Below are positions 16,260-23,802 of a stretch of 64,000 bases of DNA, one piece after another. Position numbers and translations under genes: made by a program. Numbering within the stretch: the first letter of the stretch is position 1; each line of letters opens with the position of its first letter. Below the pieces are notes generated by a model that saw only the letters and a list, made by a program, of their open reading frames with translations, did no database searches and was not told the DNA's origin. The DNA comes from Sapientia aquatica (lineage in GTDB: Bacteria > Pseudomonadota > Gammaproteobacteria > Burkholderiales > Burkholderiaceae_D): positions 124,001-188,000 of the forward strand of contig NZ_SMYL01000005.1 of NCBI RefSeq assembly GCF_004358105.1. Direction: 5' to 3'.

Positions 16260-16826
16260 TTAAGTGAAGCGCTGCATTTCATCGAGCAATTGTTCGGTCG
16301 AGATAATCCGCGCAAACTCGCCATCCAAGTTAGCCAAAGCCATCGCATGTACTACGCTGGCGGCGTGGAGTTGCCCGTCATAGTCAATTTTGTCGAAGGT
16401 GTAGGTAGCGTCTGACACCACGCTCGTACCAAAGCCAAGATTGCCCGCGCTGCGTGCGCTCGATTCCACTGAAATATTGGTGCTCACGCCCACAATCACG
16501 ACTTCGGTAATGGAGCGTATTCTGAGCCATTTTTCTAAGCTGGAATGAATGAAGGCGTCGGGCACATTTTTTTCAACCACATGCTCGTGCGCCAAAGGCA
16601 TTAGCGCCTCTTGAAATTCAACGCCAACTTGACCGGGTGCAAAGGCTGAGCGAGCTGATCGAGAGATATGACGAATATGGACAACCGGCGCACCGGCATC
16701 ACGCCATCGGCCCAGCAATCGCCCAACATTGGCTTCGGCTGTGGGATTGTTGCGTTTGCCGACAGCAGGATTTTGCATCCCTTTTTGCATATCGACGATG
16801 AGTAAGGCGGTGCTTGAAATGGACAT
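16260..16826 (-). CDS. Isochorismatase-like cysteine hydrolase homologue lacking the catalytic cysteine
   Basis: 188 residues with the isochorismatase-like Rossmann fold. The catalytic aspartate is present in LLIVDMQKGM and the lysine in VVEKNVPDAF. At the place of the nucleophile the family has G-x-x-T-x-x-C-V-x-x-T-A; here it is GVSTNISVESSAR, with a TCA serine codon. The protein may thus be inactive, use the aspartate with another nucleophile (isochorismate-cleaving EntB also lacks the cysteine), or act as a binding protein. It sits 24 bases after the response regulator and 33 before the GST gene, so it is co-transcribed with the sensory genes. Confidence 0.88.
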   Translation of the reverse strand: MSISSTALLIVDMQKGMQNPAVGKRNNPTAEANVGRLLGRWRDAGAPVVHIRHISRSARSAFAPGQVGVEFQEALMPLAHEHVVEKNVPDAFIHSSLEKWLRIRSITEVVIVGVSTNISVESSARSAGNLGFGTSVVSDATYTFDKIDYDGQLHAASVVHAMALANLDGEFARIISTEQLLDEMQRFT

Positions 16827-16850
16827 GGTTAAAATTTCAGAAAGATATTC

Positions 16851-17456
16851 TTAAAGCCAACCAGCTTCGCGTGCTAGGCGGTAGGCTTCAACTCGATTTT
16901 TTGCGTTTAATTTGCTGATCGCTTCGGACAGATAATTGCGTACCGTGCCTTCGGACAAATGAATCAGTTGCGCGATATCGGCGCTGCGTTTTCCTTCTCC
17001 TGCTAAACGTAAGACTTGGCGTTCGCGTTCGTTGAGCGGGTCTTCGGCACCGCCCCAACTTTCTTGCGCTAATTCAGGCGCAATCACTTTACCGCCCTTG
17101 TGGATGGTGCGAATTGCTGCAGCCAAGGTTTCCGACGGCGCATCTTTGAGCAAATAACCACGTACCCCGGCATTCAAGGCGCGGCGCAAAAATCCGCTGC
17201 GCGCAAAAGTGGTGACGATCAACATTTTGCTGCGTAATTGTTGTTCCTGGATCGCCACCGCCAATTCTAGTCCAGTCATTAGTGGCATTTCGATGTCGGT
17301 CATGATGATGTCGGGTTGCATGGTTTTGGCCATGGTGAGCGCTTCTAAGCCGTTGGGCGCTGTGCCGACTATATCCAAATCAGGTTCTAACTTTAAGAGT
17401 GCAGCTAACGCTCCGAGCACGAGGCCTTGGTCTTCGGCGATCAACACGCGGATCAT
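16851..17456 (-). CDS. NarL/FixJ-family response regulator (DesR-like)
   Basis: 201 residues. The receiver domain (1-~120) has the acidic pocket IAEDQG, the phospho-acceptor aspartate in IIMTDIEMP, and the lysine in LLKDAPSETL. The C-terminal LuxR-type HTH (~135-198) is clear: LNERERQVLRLAGEGKRSADIAQLIHLSEGTVRNYLS. Phosphorylation by the overlapping kinase should trigger dimerisation and DNA binding. Its start codon overlaps the kinase stop (ATGA), a sign of translational coupling. A TGACAATTGTCA palindrome upstream of the operon is a candidate autoregulatory site. Confidence 0.95.
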   Translation of the reverse strand: MIRVLIAEDQGLVLGALAALLKLEPDLDIVGTAPNGLEALTMAKTMQPDIIMTDIEMPLMTGLELAVAIQEQQLRSKMLIVTTFARSGFLRRALNAGVRGYLLKDAPSETLAAAIRTIHKGGKVIAPELAQESWGGAEDPLNERERQVLRLAGEGKRSADIAQLIHLSEGTVRNYLSEAISKLNAKNRVEAYRLAREAGWL

Positions 17457-18580
17457 ACTTTGGCTCCTGCGCTGTTGGTCGGGCCAGACGCTGGCAAGCT
17501 GATACGTATTGATAAACCCTGTTTGATCATGATCTGCAATTGGCCGCCTATATTATTGATACGTTCGCGCATTCCGGTTAAGCCATTGCCGGGCACGACT
17601 TGATTGGCCTCACTCAATTTACTGCCATTATCGGAAATGGTCAGCACGATGTGGTCCGCGACTTTTTTTAGTTCAATGTCACAATGCGTTGCCAGCGAGT
17701 GGCGTGTGATATTAGTCACCGACTCGCGCAGGGCTAAGGTCAAAATACTTTCTGTATTGGCGTGCATGGTAAGTTGATCAATATGCGTGGTTAAGCCGAT
17801 ATCTGCCGCACTTAGGCAGTTAGCGGCGTTAGCTAATTCTTGGGTAAAGCCGACTTGTCGATATCCTGTCACGGCAGCGCGTACTTCACTCAGTGCGTTG
17901 CGCGCGCAGACCTCGATATCTTGGATTTCTTTTTGCGCTGCTGCTGGATCGCGCGCCAGTAATTTATTGGCTAATTCTGCTTTGATCGTAATTAGTGACA
18001 AGGTGTGACCGAGTAAGTCATGCAAGTCGCGCGAAATCCGCTCACGCTCGGCAATCGTGGCTAGATAGGCGACTTCTTCTTGCGAGCGAATCAATTTTTC
18101 GCGTGAACGCCGCAGAGCGCCTTGCATAATCCCTGCGATTCCCATTGCGGTGGAAACTAAAAATGAGGGCACCCAAAAATCCGGTCCCAGTTTGACTAAG
18201 CTAACCTCAAGCAGCAATAGCAGCATCAATACGATTAAAACTTGATATGCCCGCTTAATGGGTTCGATGGAAGTGCAGTTGGCAGCGGCAAAAATTACGA
18301 ACACCGCGGCTCCAGGGTTAAAGGGCGCCCACACTGCGCCCAACAAAAACATCGTGAAAATAATACCTATTCGGTAGTTAATTCCAACCCAATTGACCAG
18401 CACAAAAAGTGCGATAAAAAATAGTACAGAAATAACGCCCAGCACGGCTTCCATGATGCTCGGCTGGACGAGAAAATATTTCCATCCAAAAAATGCAATC
18501 ATCAATAGCCAAGCAAAACTCGATTTGCTTTGGTTTTCGGGAATCCAGCGCCCGCTGATAATTCGATTAGCGATAGACAT
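17453..18580 (-). CDS. Sensor histidine kinase, HisKA_3 family (DesK-like)
   Basis: 375 residues: about six membrane helices in the first ~160 residues, then a short linker and the phosphorylation motif ERISRDLHDLLGHTLSLITIKAEL (histidine in RDLHD). An HATPase domain follows (~265-370), with the N box as ALRESVTNITRHS and the G box as GNGLTGMRERINN. The layout matches DesK, which senses membrane fluidity, but many DesK-like kinases sense envelope or lipid stress and the signal here is unknown. AAGGAA precedes the start. The gene overlaps the response-regulator gene by four bases. Confidence 0.95.
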   Translation of the reverse strand: MSIANRIISGRWIPENQSKSSFAWLLMIAFFGWKYFLVQPSIMEAVLGVISVLFFIALFVLVNWVGINYRIGIIFTMFLLGAVWAPFNPGAAVFVIFAAANCTSIEPIKRAYQVLIVLMLLLLLEVSLVKLGPDFWVPSFLVSTAMGIAGIMQGALRRSREKLIRSQEEVAYLATIAERERISRDLHDLLGHTLSLITIKAELANKLLARDPAAAQKEIQDIEVCARNALSEVRAAVTGYRQVGFTQELANAANCLSAADIGLTTHIDQLTMHANTESILTLALRESVTNITRHSLATHCDIELKKVADHIVLTISDNGSKLSEANQVVPGNGLTGMRERINNIGGQLQIMIKQGLSIRISLPASGPTNSAGAKV

Positions 18581-18634
18581 GAAACAGCGTTCCTTAGGTC
18601 GAGGGAGCGAGAGCCAAACAGAGAAAGGCGAAAT

Positions 18635-18654
18635 GCCGGCTATTTTAAGCCAGC
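18635..18654 (-). other. Hairpin between the membrane-protein gene and the kinase gene
   Basis: On the minus strand GCTGGCT pairs with AGCCGGC over a 6-nt loop, about 20 bases after the membrane-protein stop. No T tract follows; it may tune read-through into the kinase gene. Confidence 0.35.
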
Positions 18655-18674
18655 TTTCTTTGGGTTAACAATAA

Positions 18675-19199
18675 TTAAATTGTGCTGCCGGATTGTTTCA
18701 GCAGGGTAGTGCCATGTGCGCTACCAGCTTTGAAAATAAATAACGCACGTGCCAAGAAGGTGCCGCTGATGAGTCCCGAAATCCAATTGCTTACCGCAAT
18801 GAAGTAGACATCTTCTGGATTGACGCTATGGCTGCCGATCAAGTAGCCAATGATGGATTTCACGACGAAAATACTCATCATCAAAATCAATGGAATCCAA
18901 CTGCCAGGAACCACAAAATGTTGCTGGCCTTCGTGCAAAGTGACTCCGTTTCCGTGCGGTACTTTTGAGTTCATCGCGACCGCGGCGGCAGCCCCAATCG
19001 CCCAAGCGACAAAAGCAATCACGCCATGGGCCGGCACTGTTAGCACGCCGTAAAGTGCTAATGACACCATGATGGCGGGTAAAACTACGATGCGGGTACG
19101 CGATACTTTTCTGGTTTTGCTTTGCAGGTAGCCCAAATAAACTAAGCCGAAAAATAAAAATAATACCCAGGTTGGAAAGCCGTTCGTTGCGTTTGTCAT
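18675..19199 (-). CDS. Small polytopic membrane protein of unknown function (DUF6622-like)
   Basis: 174 residues with about five predicted membrane helices (near 8-25, 38-55, 58-76, 100-118, 132-155), separated by short basic loops such as KTRKVSRTR. No catalytic motif is visible. The composition and order of helices resemble a poorly described Proteobacterial family (DUF6622); I am not certain of that name. GGAG precedes the ATG at a good distance. It lies first in the operon, 94 bases before the DesK-like kinase. A plausible job is an accessory sensor or a transport function monitored by the kinase, which is inference only. Confidence 0.75.
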   Translation of the reverse strand: MTNATNGFPTWVLFLFFGLVYLGYLQSKTRKVSRTRIVVLPAIMVSLALYGVLTVPAHGVIAFVAWAIGAAAAVAMNSKVPHGNGVTLHEGQQHFVVPGSWIPLILMMSIFVVKSIIGYLIGSHSVNPEDVYFIAVSNWISGLISGTFLARALFIFKAGSAHGTTLLKQSGSTI

Positions 19200-19527
19200 G
19201 ATCTAATCTCCGTTGTTTGAAGGTAATACGTTGGGTTAAAGGTGCTTCGTCGATGGAATGCAGTTTGAACCCAAGCGAACTGGCGCAACAGGGGCAAGTG
19301 TCAGGAAATCGAGGTGACAATTGTCATGACTTGATGCAATGGAGGGATAGTTGAGTTTGTTAATGCTGTTTTTGACCGAAAAAGTCGCTAAAACAGGCGT
19401 AAATCTAGTTCCACAGTACTAGTTTCACAATGGTAATATCTTGCTAAATAAAAAGTAAGTTAACCCTTGTTCGCCTATTTTTAGCGCTGTTTAGACGATT
19501 TCCCTCTCACTTATTAAACAAGTCGCC
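19200..19527. other. Divergent control region between the DesKR-like operon and MscS copy 2
   Basis: 328 bases between opposite starts. It contains the perfect 12-base palindrome TGACAATTGTCA (19315-19326) overlapping GTCATGAC, about 115 bases upstream of the operon's first gene. The half next to the channel gene is AT-rich. Promoters for both directions are expected here. No ORF or RNA gene seen. Confidence 0.5.
19315..19326. promoter_or_regulatory. Palindrome TGACAATTGTCA, candidate response-regulator site
   Basis: A perfect 12-base dyad located in the control region of the operon encoding the NarL-type regulator. The half-site TGACA..TGTCA is the kind bound by NarL/LiaR/DesR-type dimers. 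The same TGACAATTG half-site forms the inverted repeat at 7328-7353. Confidence 0.4.
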
Positions 19528-21156
19528 ATGAAACTGACACGATTATTGTTATGCGCTTCTTTCTGCTGTTCTTCCATCTTGGCGCATGCGCTTGATTTGC
19601 CCGGAACAAGCACTCCTGCTGCTGCGCCAGTCTCAAAAAATACGGATGCAGTGGTCACTGTCGAAAACCGTGAAATTGTCACGTTTCGCTCGTCGGTCTT
19701 AGGAATTGAGCCGCTCGAGCGGGCAAAACGAGCGGAGAGCCGGGTTGCAGCGCAACTGAGCACAGGCGGACAACATAAAGCCAGCATGATCGACTTGCCG
19801 CCGGGGATCTTGATTCAAATCGACCAAACCGGCAGCTTTTATATTGCACCAACCGACATCGATCAGTTTCAGCAAGAAAGCTTGCAGGGTGTCGGTCAAA
19901 AAACGGTCGATAACTTAAATCTAGTCATTGCCGAAACGCGCGAAAGCCGTAGCCTGAATTACATGCTCAAAGCCTTTGCTTTGGCGAGCTTGGCGACGGT
20001 CATTTATTTGGTTTTGTTGTGGGCAATCCGCCGAATTCGGCGCGTGGTCGAAGCGCGCATCTTGGCATTTTCCAATTCCAAGATTGATCAGCTCGATCTC
20101 AACAGCGCTCAAATCGTCAGCCGTGAGCGTGTCCAATGGGTGCTCAGCCGCTTGGTGCAAACTTTTTCTTGGCTGCTTGTTTTATTGATCTCCTACGAAT
20201 GGCTTAGCGTCGTGTTGGAGCAATTCCCCTTAACGCGGCCTTGGGGCGAGCATTTGCATGGCTATTTCATCGGCTTGATTGTGATGCTGGGCAGCGCGAT
20301 ATTGAAAGCGATTCCCGATTTATTTACCGCCTTCGTCATTTTCTTATTGGCGCGCGCCGCCACCCAAGGATTAAGCCGATTTTTTAATCGAGTCAAAGAC
20401 GGCAGTATTAAATTGAGTTGGCTCGATGCCGAGGTGGCAGTGCCGACAAGGCGCATTGTTAATCTGGCGATTTGGTTGTTTGCCTTGGCGATGGCTTATC
20501 CGTATTTGCCGGGCGCAAATACGGAAGCGTTTAAAGGCGTCACGGTGTTGGTCGGTTTAATGGTTTCGATGGGCGCGTCCGGCTTGGTCGGCCAATTGGT
20601 CAGCGGCTTGATTTTGACCTATACCGGCATCTACCGCAAAGGCGAGTTTATTCATGTGCTGGATTACCAAGGATCGATAGTCGAAATGGGGATGTTCTCG
20701 ACCCGCATCCGCAATGGAATGGGTGTGGAATTGACGCTGCCCAATTCGTTGGTGCTCAGTAATGTGACGCAAAATTATTCCAAAGCGGTGCAGGGCATTG
20801 GCTTCATCATCGATACCAAAGTCACGATTGGTTATGACACGCCGTGGCGGCAAGTGGAGCAAATGCTGATCATGGCGGCGCTGCGTACTGAAGGTGTAAT
20901 TAATGATCCTGCGCCCAAAGTGTTTCAAACGGCGTTGTCGGATTTTTATCCAGAGTATTTATTGATCTGTCAGGCCATTCCTAGTGACGCGCAATTACGC
21001 GCCCAAGTGATGAGTCGCTTGCATGCCAATATTCAAGACGTATTCAATGAATTTGGCGTGCAAATTATGTCGCCTAATTATCGTGGCGATCCAGCTAAAG
21101 ATAAGATCGTTGCCAAAGAAGATTGGTATAAAGCGCCGGCGAAATTGCCCGATTAA
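19528..21156 (+). CDS. MscS-family mechanosensitive channel (copy 2)
   Basis: 542 residues, the paralogue of the channel at 12380 and collinear with it along its whole length. A signal peptide (ending near AHA) precedes the same periplasmic domain (VENREIVTFRSSVLGIEPLERAKRAESR, PPGILIQIDQTGSFYIAPTDIDQFQQES). The membrane helices, the pore helix GLMVSMGASGLVGQLVSGLIL, the beta domain (YRKGEFIHVLDYQGSIVEMGMFSTRIRN) and LPNSLVLSNVTQNYS are all conserved. It lacks the QINQTS insertion of copy 1 and has a different C-terminal tail ending in WYKAPAKLPD. Two copies probably differ in gating threshold or expression. It converges on hpnE with only 18 bases between stops. Confidence 0.92.
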   Translation: MKLTRLLLCASFCCSSILAHALDLPGTSTPAAAPVSKNTDAVVTVENREIVTFRSSVLGIEPLERAKRAESRVAAQLSTGGQHKASMIDLPPGILIQIDQTGSFYIAPTDIDQFQQESLQGVGQKTVDNLNLVIAETRESRSLNYMLKAFALASLATVIYLVLLWAIRRIRRVVEARILAFSNSKIDQLDLNSAQIVSRERVQWVLSRLVQTFSWLLVLLISYEWLSVVLEQFPLTRPWGEHLHGYFIGLIVMLGSAILKAIPDLFTAFVIFLLARAATQGLSRFFNRVKDGSIKLSWLDAEVAVPTRRIVNLAIWLFALAMAYPYLPGANTEAFKGVTVLVGLMVSMGASGLVGQLVSGLILTYTGIYRKGEFIHVLDYQGSIVEMGMFSTRIRNGMGVELTLPNSLVLSNVTQNYSKAVQGIGFIIDTKVTIGYDTPWRQVEQMLIMAALRTEGVINDPAPKVFQTALSDFYPEYLLICQAIPSDAQLRAQVMSRLHANIQDVFNEFGVQIMSPNYRGDPAKDKIVAKEDWYKAPAKLPD

Positions 21157-21174
21157 ATAGCCCGGTAATTGGAT

Positions 21175-22497
21175 TCAACCGAACAATCGGGCAGCGGCTT
21201 GCCCGCTTTTTACTGCGGTTTCGAGCGTGGCGGGATAAGGACTTTCGGTGTAGTCGCCAGCCAGCGCCAATCCTGCCAACGGTAGTTGGTTGCTAGGCCG
21301 TGCTAAGGCGGGAGTGCAGGCAAAGGTAGCACGTTTTTCTGTAATGACTTGTGACCATTCTGGTGTGGCTAATTGCGGGTTGTTGAAGTCGTGCGCTAAT
21401 TGCTTAGCGCATTGCAGCGCCAGTTCTGCATGACCGGATTCGGTCGCTAGGCCAGATGTACTGATGACCACCGCAAATAAACCATCTTGAAGCCCACCGT
21501 TTGAGCCATCAAATTGGCCTCGATCAAAGACAAATTGCCCCCAGCGATGCTCAGCCTGATTTTCCAATAAAGCTAGAAAAGGACGCGGCAAGCGCGTTCC
21601 AGCCTGATATTTTAAATAGCAAGTCGTGATCGGTTCGTAGTCAAAAGCGGGGATATGATCGGCTAAATTGAGTTGCATTAATAAGGTGCTAGCCGCCTCG
21701 GCGTTAGTGGCGATAACCACGCCATCGAAGCGCATTGCTTCTTGTTGGATGTTTGGATTGAAATCCAACTGCCATTGTTGGTCAATTGGTGTAACTGATT
21801 GCACCGCGCAACCCACATGAACTTGCCCGCCGCGCACTTGAATATAATCAGCCGCCGGTTGCGGCAACAAATGACTCAGATCAGTGCGGGCAATTAACAT
21901 ATCCGACGCTTTGCGGCGCGCGCCTAAACTGTCTTTTAAGACCGCTAAAAATACCTGTGCCGAGGCGCGCTCAATCGGCGTGTTCAGTGCTGCGATGCAC
22001 AGCGGCTGCCACATCAGTTGGATTAAGCGCTCAGTTTGATCAAAACGTTCTAATAATTCGGCCACGCTGCAATCGGTGTATAACTGCCAATCCATCCAGC
22101 GGGCTGCACTGGAAAAGCGTGCCAACGACATCTTATCTTCGCGCTGCAAACCTTTGGCACGCAGCAATGCAGCAATCAGATGAAACGGAGCCGGTAATTT
22201 AGGTGCGATAAATTGCATCCCGCCAGACTGGTCGGGATAATACATTTGCAGAGGAAGGCGCAGTAGCGCAGCATCGGGATCGACGCCGAGCGTGTTGAGC
22301 AAATTCAAGGTCGCTTCATACGCGCCCAGCAAAATGTGCTGGCCATTGTCACAATCGATGCCGTGCAGATGGACCTGCCGCGCTCGACCACCCAAGGTAC
22401 GCGCTGCTTCAAACAAATGCACTTGATGCCCGCGTTTAGCCAGCTCAACCGCTGCGCTGCAACCGGCCCATCCTGCTCCAATGACGGCGTATTTCAT
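21175..22497 (-). CDS. hpnE: Hydroxysqualene dehydroxylase (FAD-dependent)
   Basis: 440 residues of the amine-oxidase/phytoene-desaturase-like flavoprotein family. The dinucleotide-binding GAGWAGCSAAVELAKRGHQVHLFEA motif with the GGRAR second motif sits at the N terminus. GLALAGDYTESPYPATLETAVKSGQAAARLFG forms the C-terminal FAD-binding segment. HpnE reduces hydroxysqualene to squalene, the last step of the HpnC-HpnD-HpnE route towards hopanoids. It lies 16 bases downstream of hpnD on the same strand. The usual third gene, hpnC, is not next to them. Confidence 0.93.
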   Translation of the reverse strand: MKYAVIGAGWAGCSAAVELAKRGHQVHLFEAARTLGGRARQVHLHGIDCDNGQHILLGAYEATLNLLNTLGVDPDAALLRLPLQMYYPDQSGGMQFIAPKLPAPFHLIAALLRAKGLQREDKMSLARFSSAARWMDWQLYTDCSVAELLERFDQTERLIQLMWQPLCIAALNTPIERASAQVFLAVLKDSLGARRKASDMLIARTDLSHLLPQPAADYIQVRGGQVHVGCAVQSVTPIDQQWQLDFNPNIQQEAMRFDGVVIATNAEAASTLLMQLNLADHIPAFDYEPITTCYLKYQAGTRLPRPFLALLENQAEHRWGQFVFDRGQFDGSNGGLQDGLFAVVISTSGLATESGHAELALQCAKQLAHDFNNPQLATPEWSQVITEKRATFACTPALARPSNQLPLAGLALAGDYTESPYPATLETAVKSGQAAARLFG

Positions 22498-22513
22498 GCG
22501 ACGTCCATATCAA

Positions 22514-23347
22514 TTAACCACGCACATAGGTAATCCACGCCAGCCATAGTTTGCGGATGGGCGTGAGTGAAATTCGGTGATGTAAGACTTTAAAGCCGTC
22601 TTCTTTGACTTCTTCTAACACCGTACGATAGATGGCCGCCATGATTAAGCTAGTGCGCTGGGCGCGTCTATCTTCGGCTGGAAGCAGGGCGAACGCCTGT
22701 GCATAACATTGCTGTGCGCGCTCGTATTGGAACTGCATTAGCGCGGTAAATTGCTCTGTATGGCGCGCGTTTAAAATGTCGGCAGCGGTTACGCCAAATT
22801 GCTGCAATTCGTTGATCGGTAAGTAAATCCGACCTTTACGCGCATCGTCGCCCACGTCGCGGATGATGTTGGTGAGTTGGAAAGCGAGACCAAGTTTTTC
22901 GGCAAACTCCAAGGTTTTGGGATTAGTTACGCCGAAAATACTGGCGGATAAAATTCCCACCACGCTGGCGACATGCCAGCAGTATTTTTGCAAGCCAATA
23001 AAATCCAAGTAGCGAGTTTGGGTTAAATCCATCTCCATGCCATCAATAATGGCCAGCAAATGTTTGCCCTGTAATTGGTAGGTCGCCATATGCGGCTCCA
23101 AAGCGCGCATTACCGGATGGGTGGGCTTGCCTGCCAACATGGCGTTGACTTCGGAACGCCACCAAATTAACTTATTCTGCGCAACGGTCGCATCGCTGGT
23201 TTCATCCACGGCATCGTCGACTTCGCGACAAAATGCGTACAAAGCAGTAATCGCCAAACGGCGCGGCTTGGGCAAAAATAAAAAGCTGTAATAAAAACTG
23301 GAGCCGCTTTGAGCGGCTTTTTGTTGGCAATATTCGTCTGGAGACAT
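22514..23347 (-). CDS. hpnD: Presqualene diphosphate synthase
   Basis: 277 residues of the squalene/phytoene synthase family. The two metal-binding aspartate motifs are REVDDAVDE and NIIRDVGDDARKGRIYLP. The N-terminal SSFYYSFLFLPKPRRLAITALYAFCR is typical of HpnD and not HpnC. It condenses two farnesyl diphosphates to presqualene diphosphate. First gene of a two-gene operon with hpnE. HpnC, which would convert presqualene diphosphate to hydroxysqualene, is absent from this locus; HpnD cannot be shown from sequence to do both steps. Confidence 0.92.
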   Translation of the reverse strand: MSPDEYCQQKAAQSGSSFYYSFLFLPKPRRLAITALYAFCREVDDAVDETSDATVAQNKLIWWRSEVNAMLAGKPTHPVMRALEPHMATYQLQGKHLLAIIDGMEMDLTQTRYLDFIGLQKYCWHVASVVGILSASIFGVTNPKTLEFAEKLGLAFQLTNIIRDVGDDARKGRIYLPINELQQFGVTAADILNARHTEQFTALMQFQYERAQQCYAQAFALLPAEDRRAQRTSLIMAAIYRTVLEEVKEDGFKVLHHRISLTPIRKLWLAWITYVRG

Positions 23348-23802
23348 GCGTGCTTGGGATGTAATGGTGCGCTAATTAAGGTTGGCGAAGGATAGGCAAG
23401 TGGCTCACGATGAGGTGCAAAATCCGTTCGCCGCGAACGAAGGCTCTATGCTATCCGACTGAATAGCTTGCTCAAAGTAAATTTTACGGGAAAGACAGAA
23501 AAAATCCTGCTTAGCACCAAAATTGGCGAAGACCAACCAAGCACCCATGGATTTTGACCATGTTGAAAGGATATTCAGATATTTTGCCGATTATTCGCCC
23601 TTATTTTCACAAAATGCCAAATCCATGCAAGGTAACTGTAATATTTCTCTGAGACTATAATCGGCTTCGCAACTCAGTCATTAATGTCGATATAATCCAT
23701 GAACCATTTCGAGAACGGCAATGTCGCTAGGCGGCAATTGGTACAACTTAAGCACGACGTTTTAGCTTGCTATTACGACAAAAATTACAACAGGAGATAA
23801 AA
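23348..23802. other. Divergent intergenic region between hpnD and cstA
   Basis: 455 bases without a convincing gene. Near hpnD there is a GC-rich hairpin, CGTTCG-ccg-CGAACG (23425-23439). Towards cstA there are two TATAAT hexamers (23656-23661 and 23691-23696) without good -35 partners, and a TTGACC/GATATT pair at 23554-23583. Long untranslated leaders are common for cstA, which is catabolite- and starvation-controlled in other bacteria. Confidence 0.45.
23554..23583 (+). promoter_or_regulatory. Candidate promoter upstream of cstA
   Basis: TTGACC, 18-base spacer, GATATT. Reasonable sigma-70 hexamers; it would give a leader of more than 200 bases. Competing TATAAT boxes nearer the gene make the assignment uncertain. 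Confidence 0.35.

Noticed and set aside
18826-19320. 164-residue minus-strand frame overlapping the membrane-protein gene
   Set aside because: Out-of-frame shadow; the 174-residue frame has membrane helices and a GGAG at its start.
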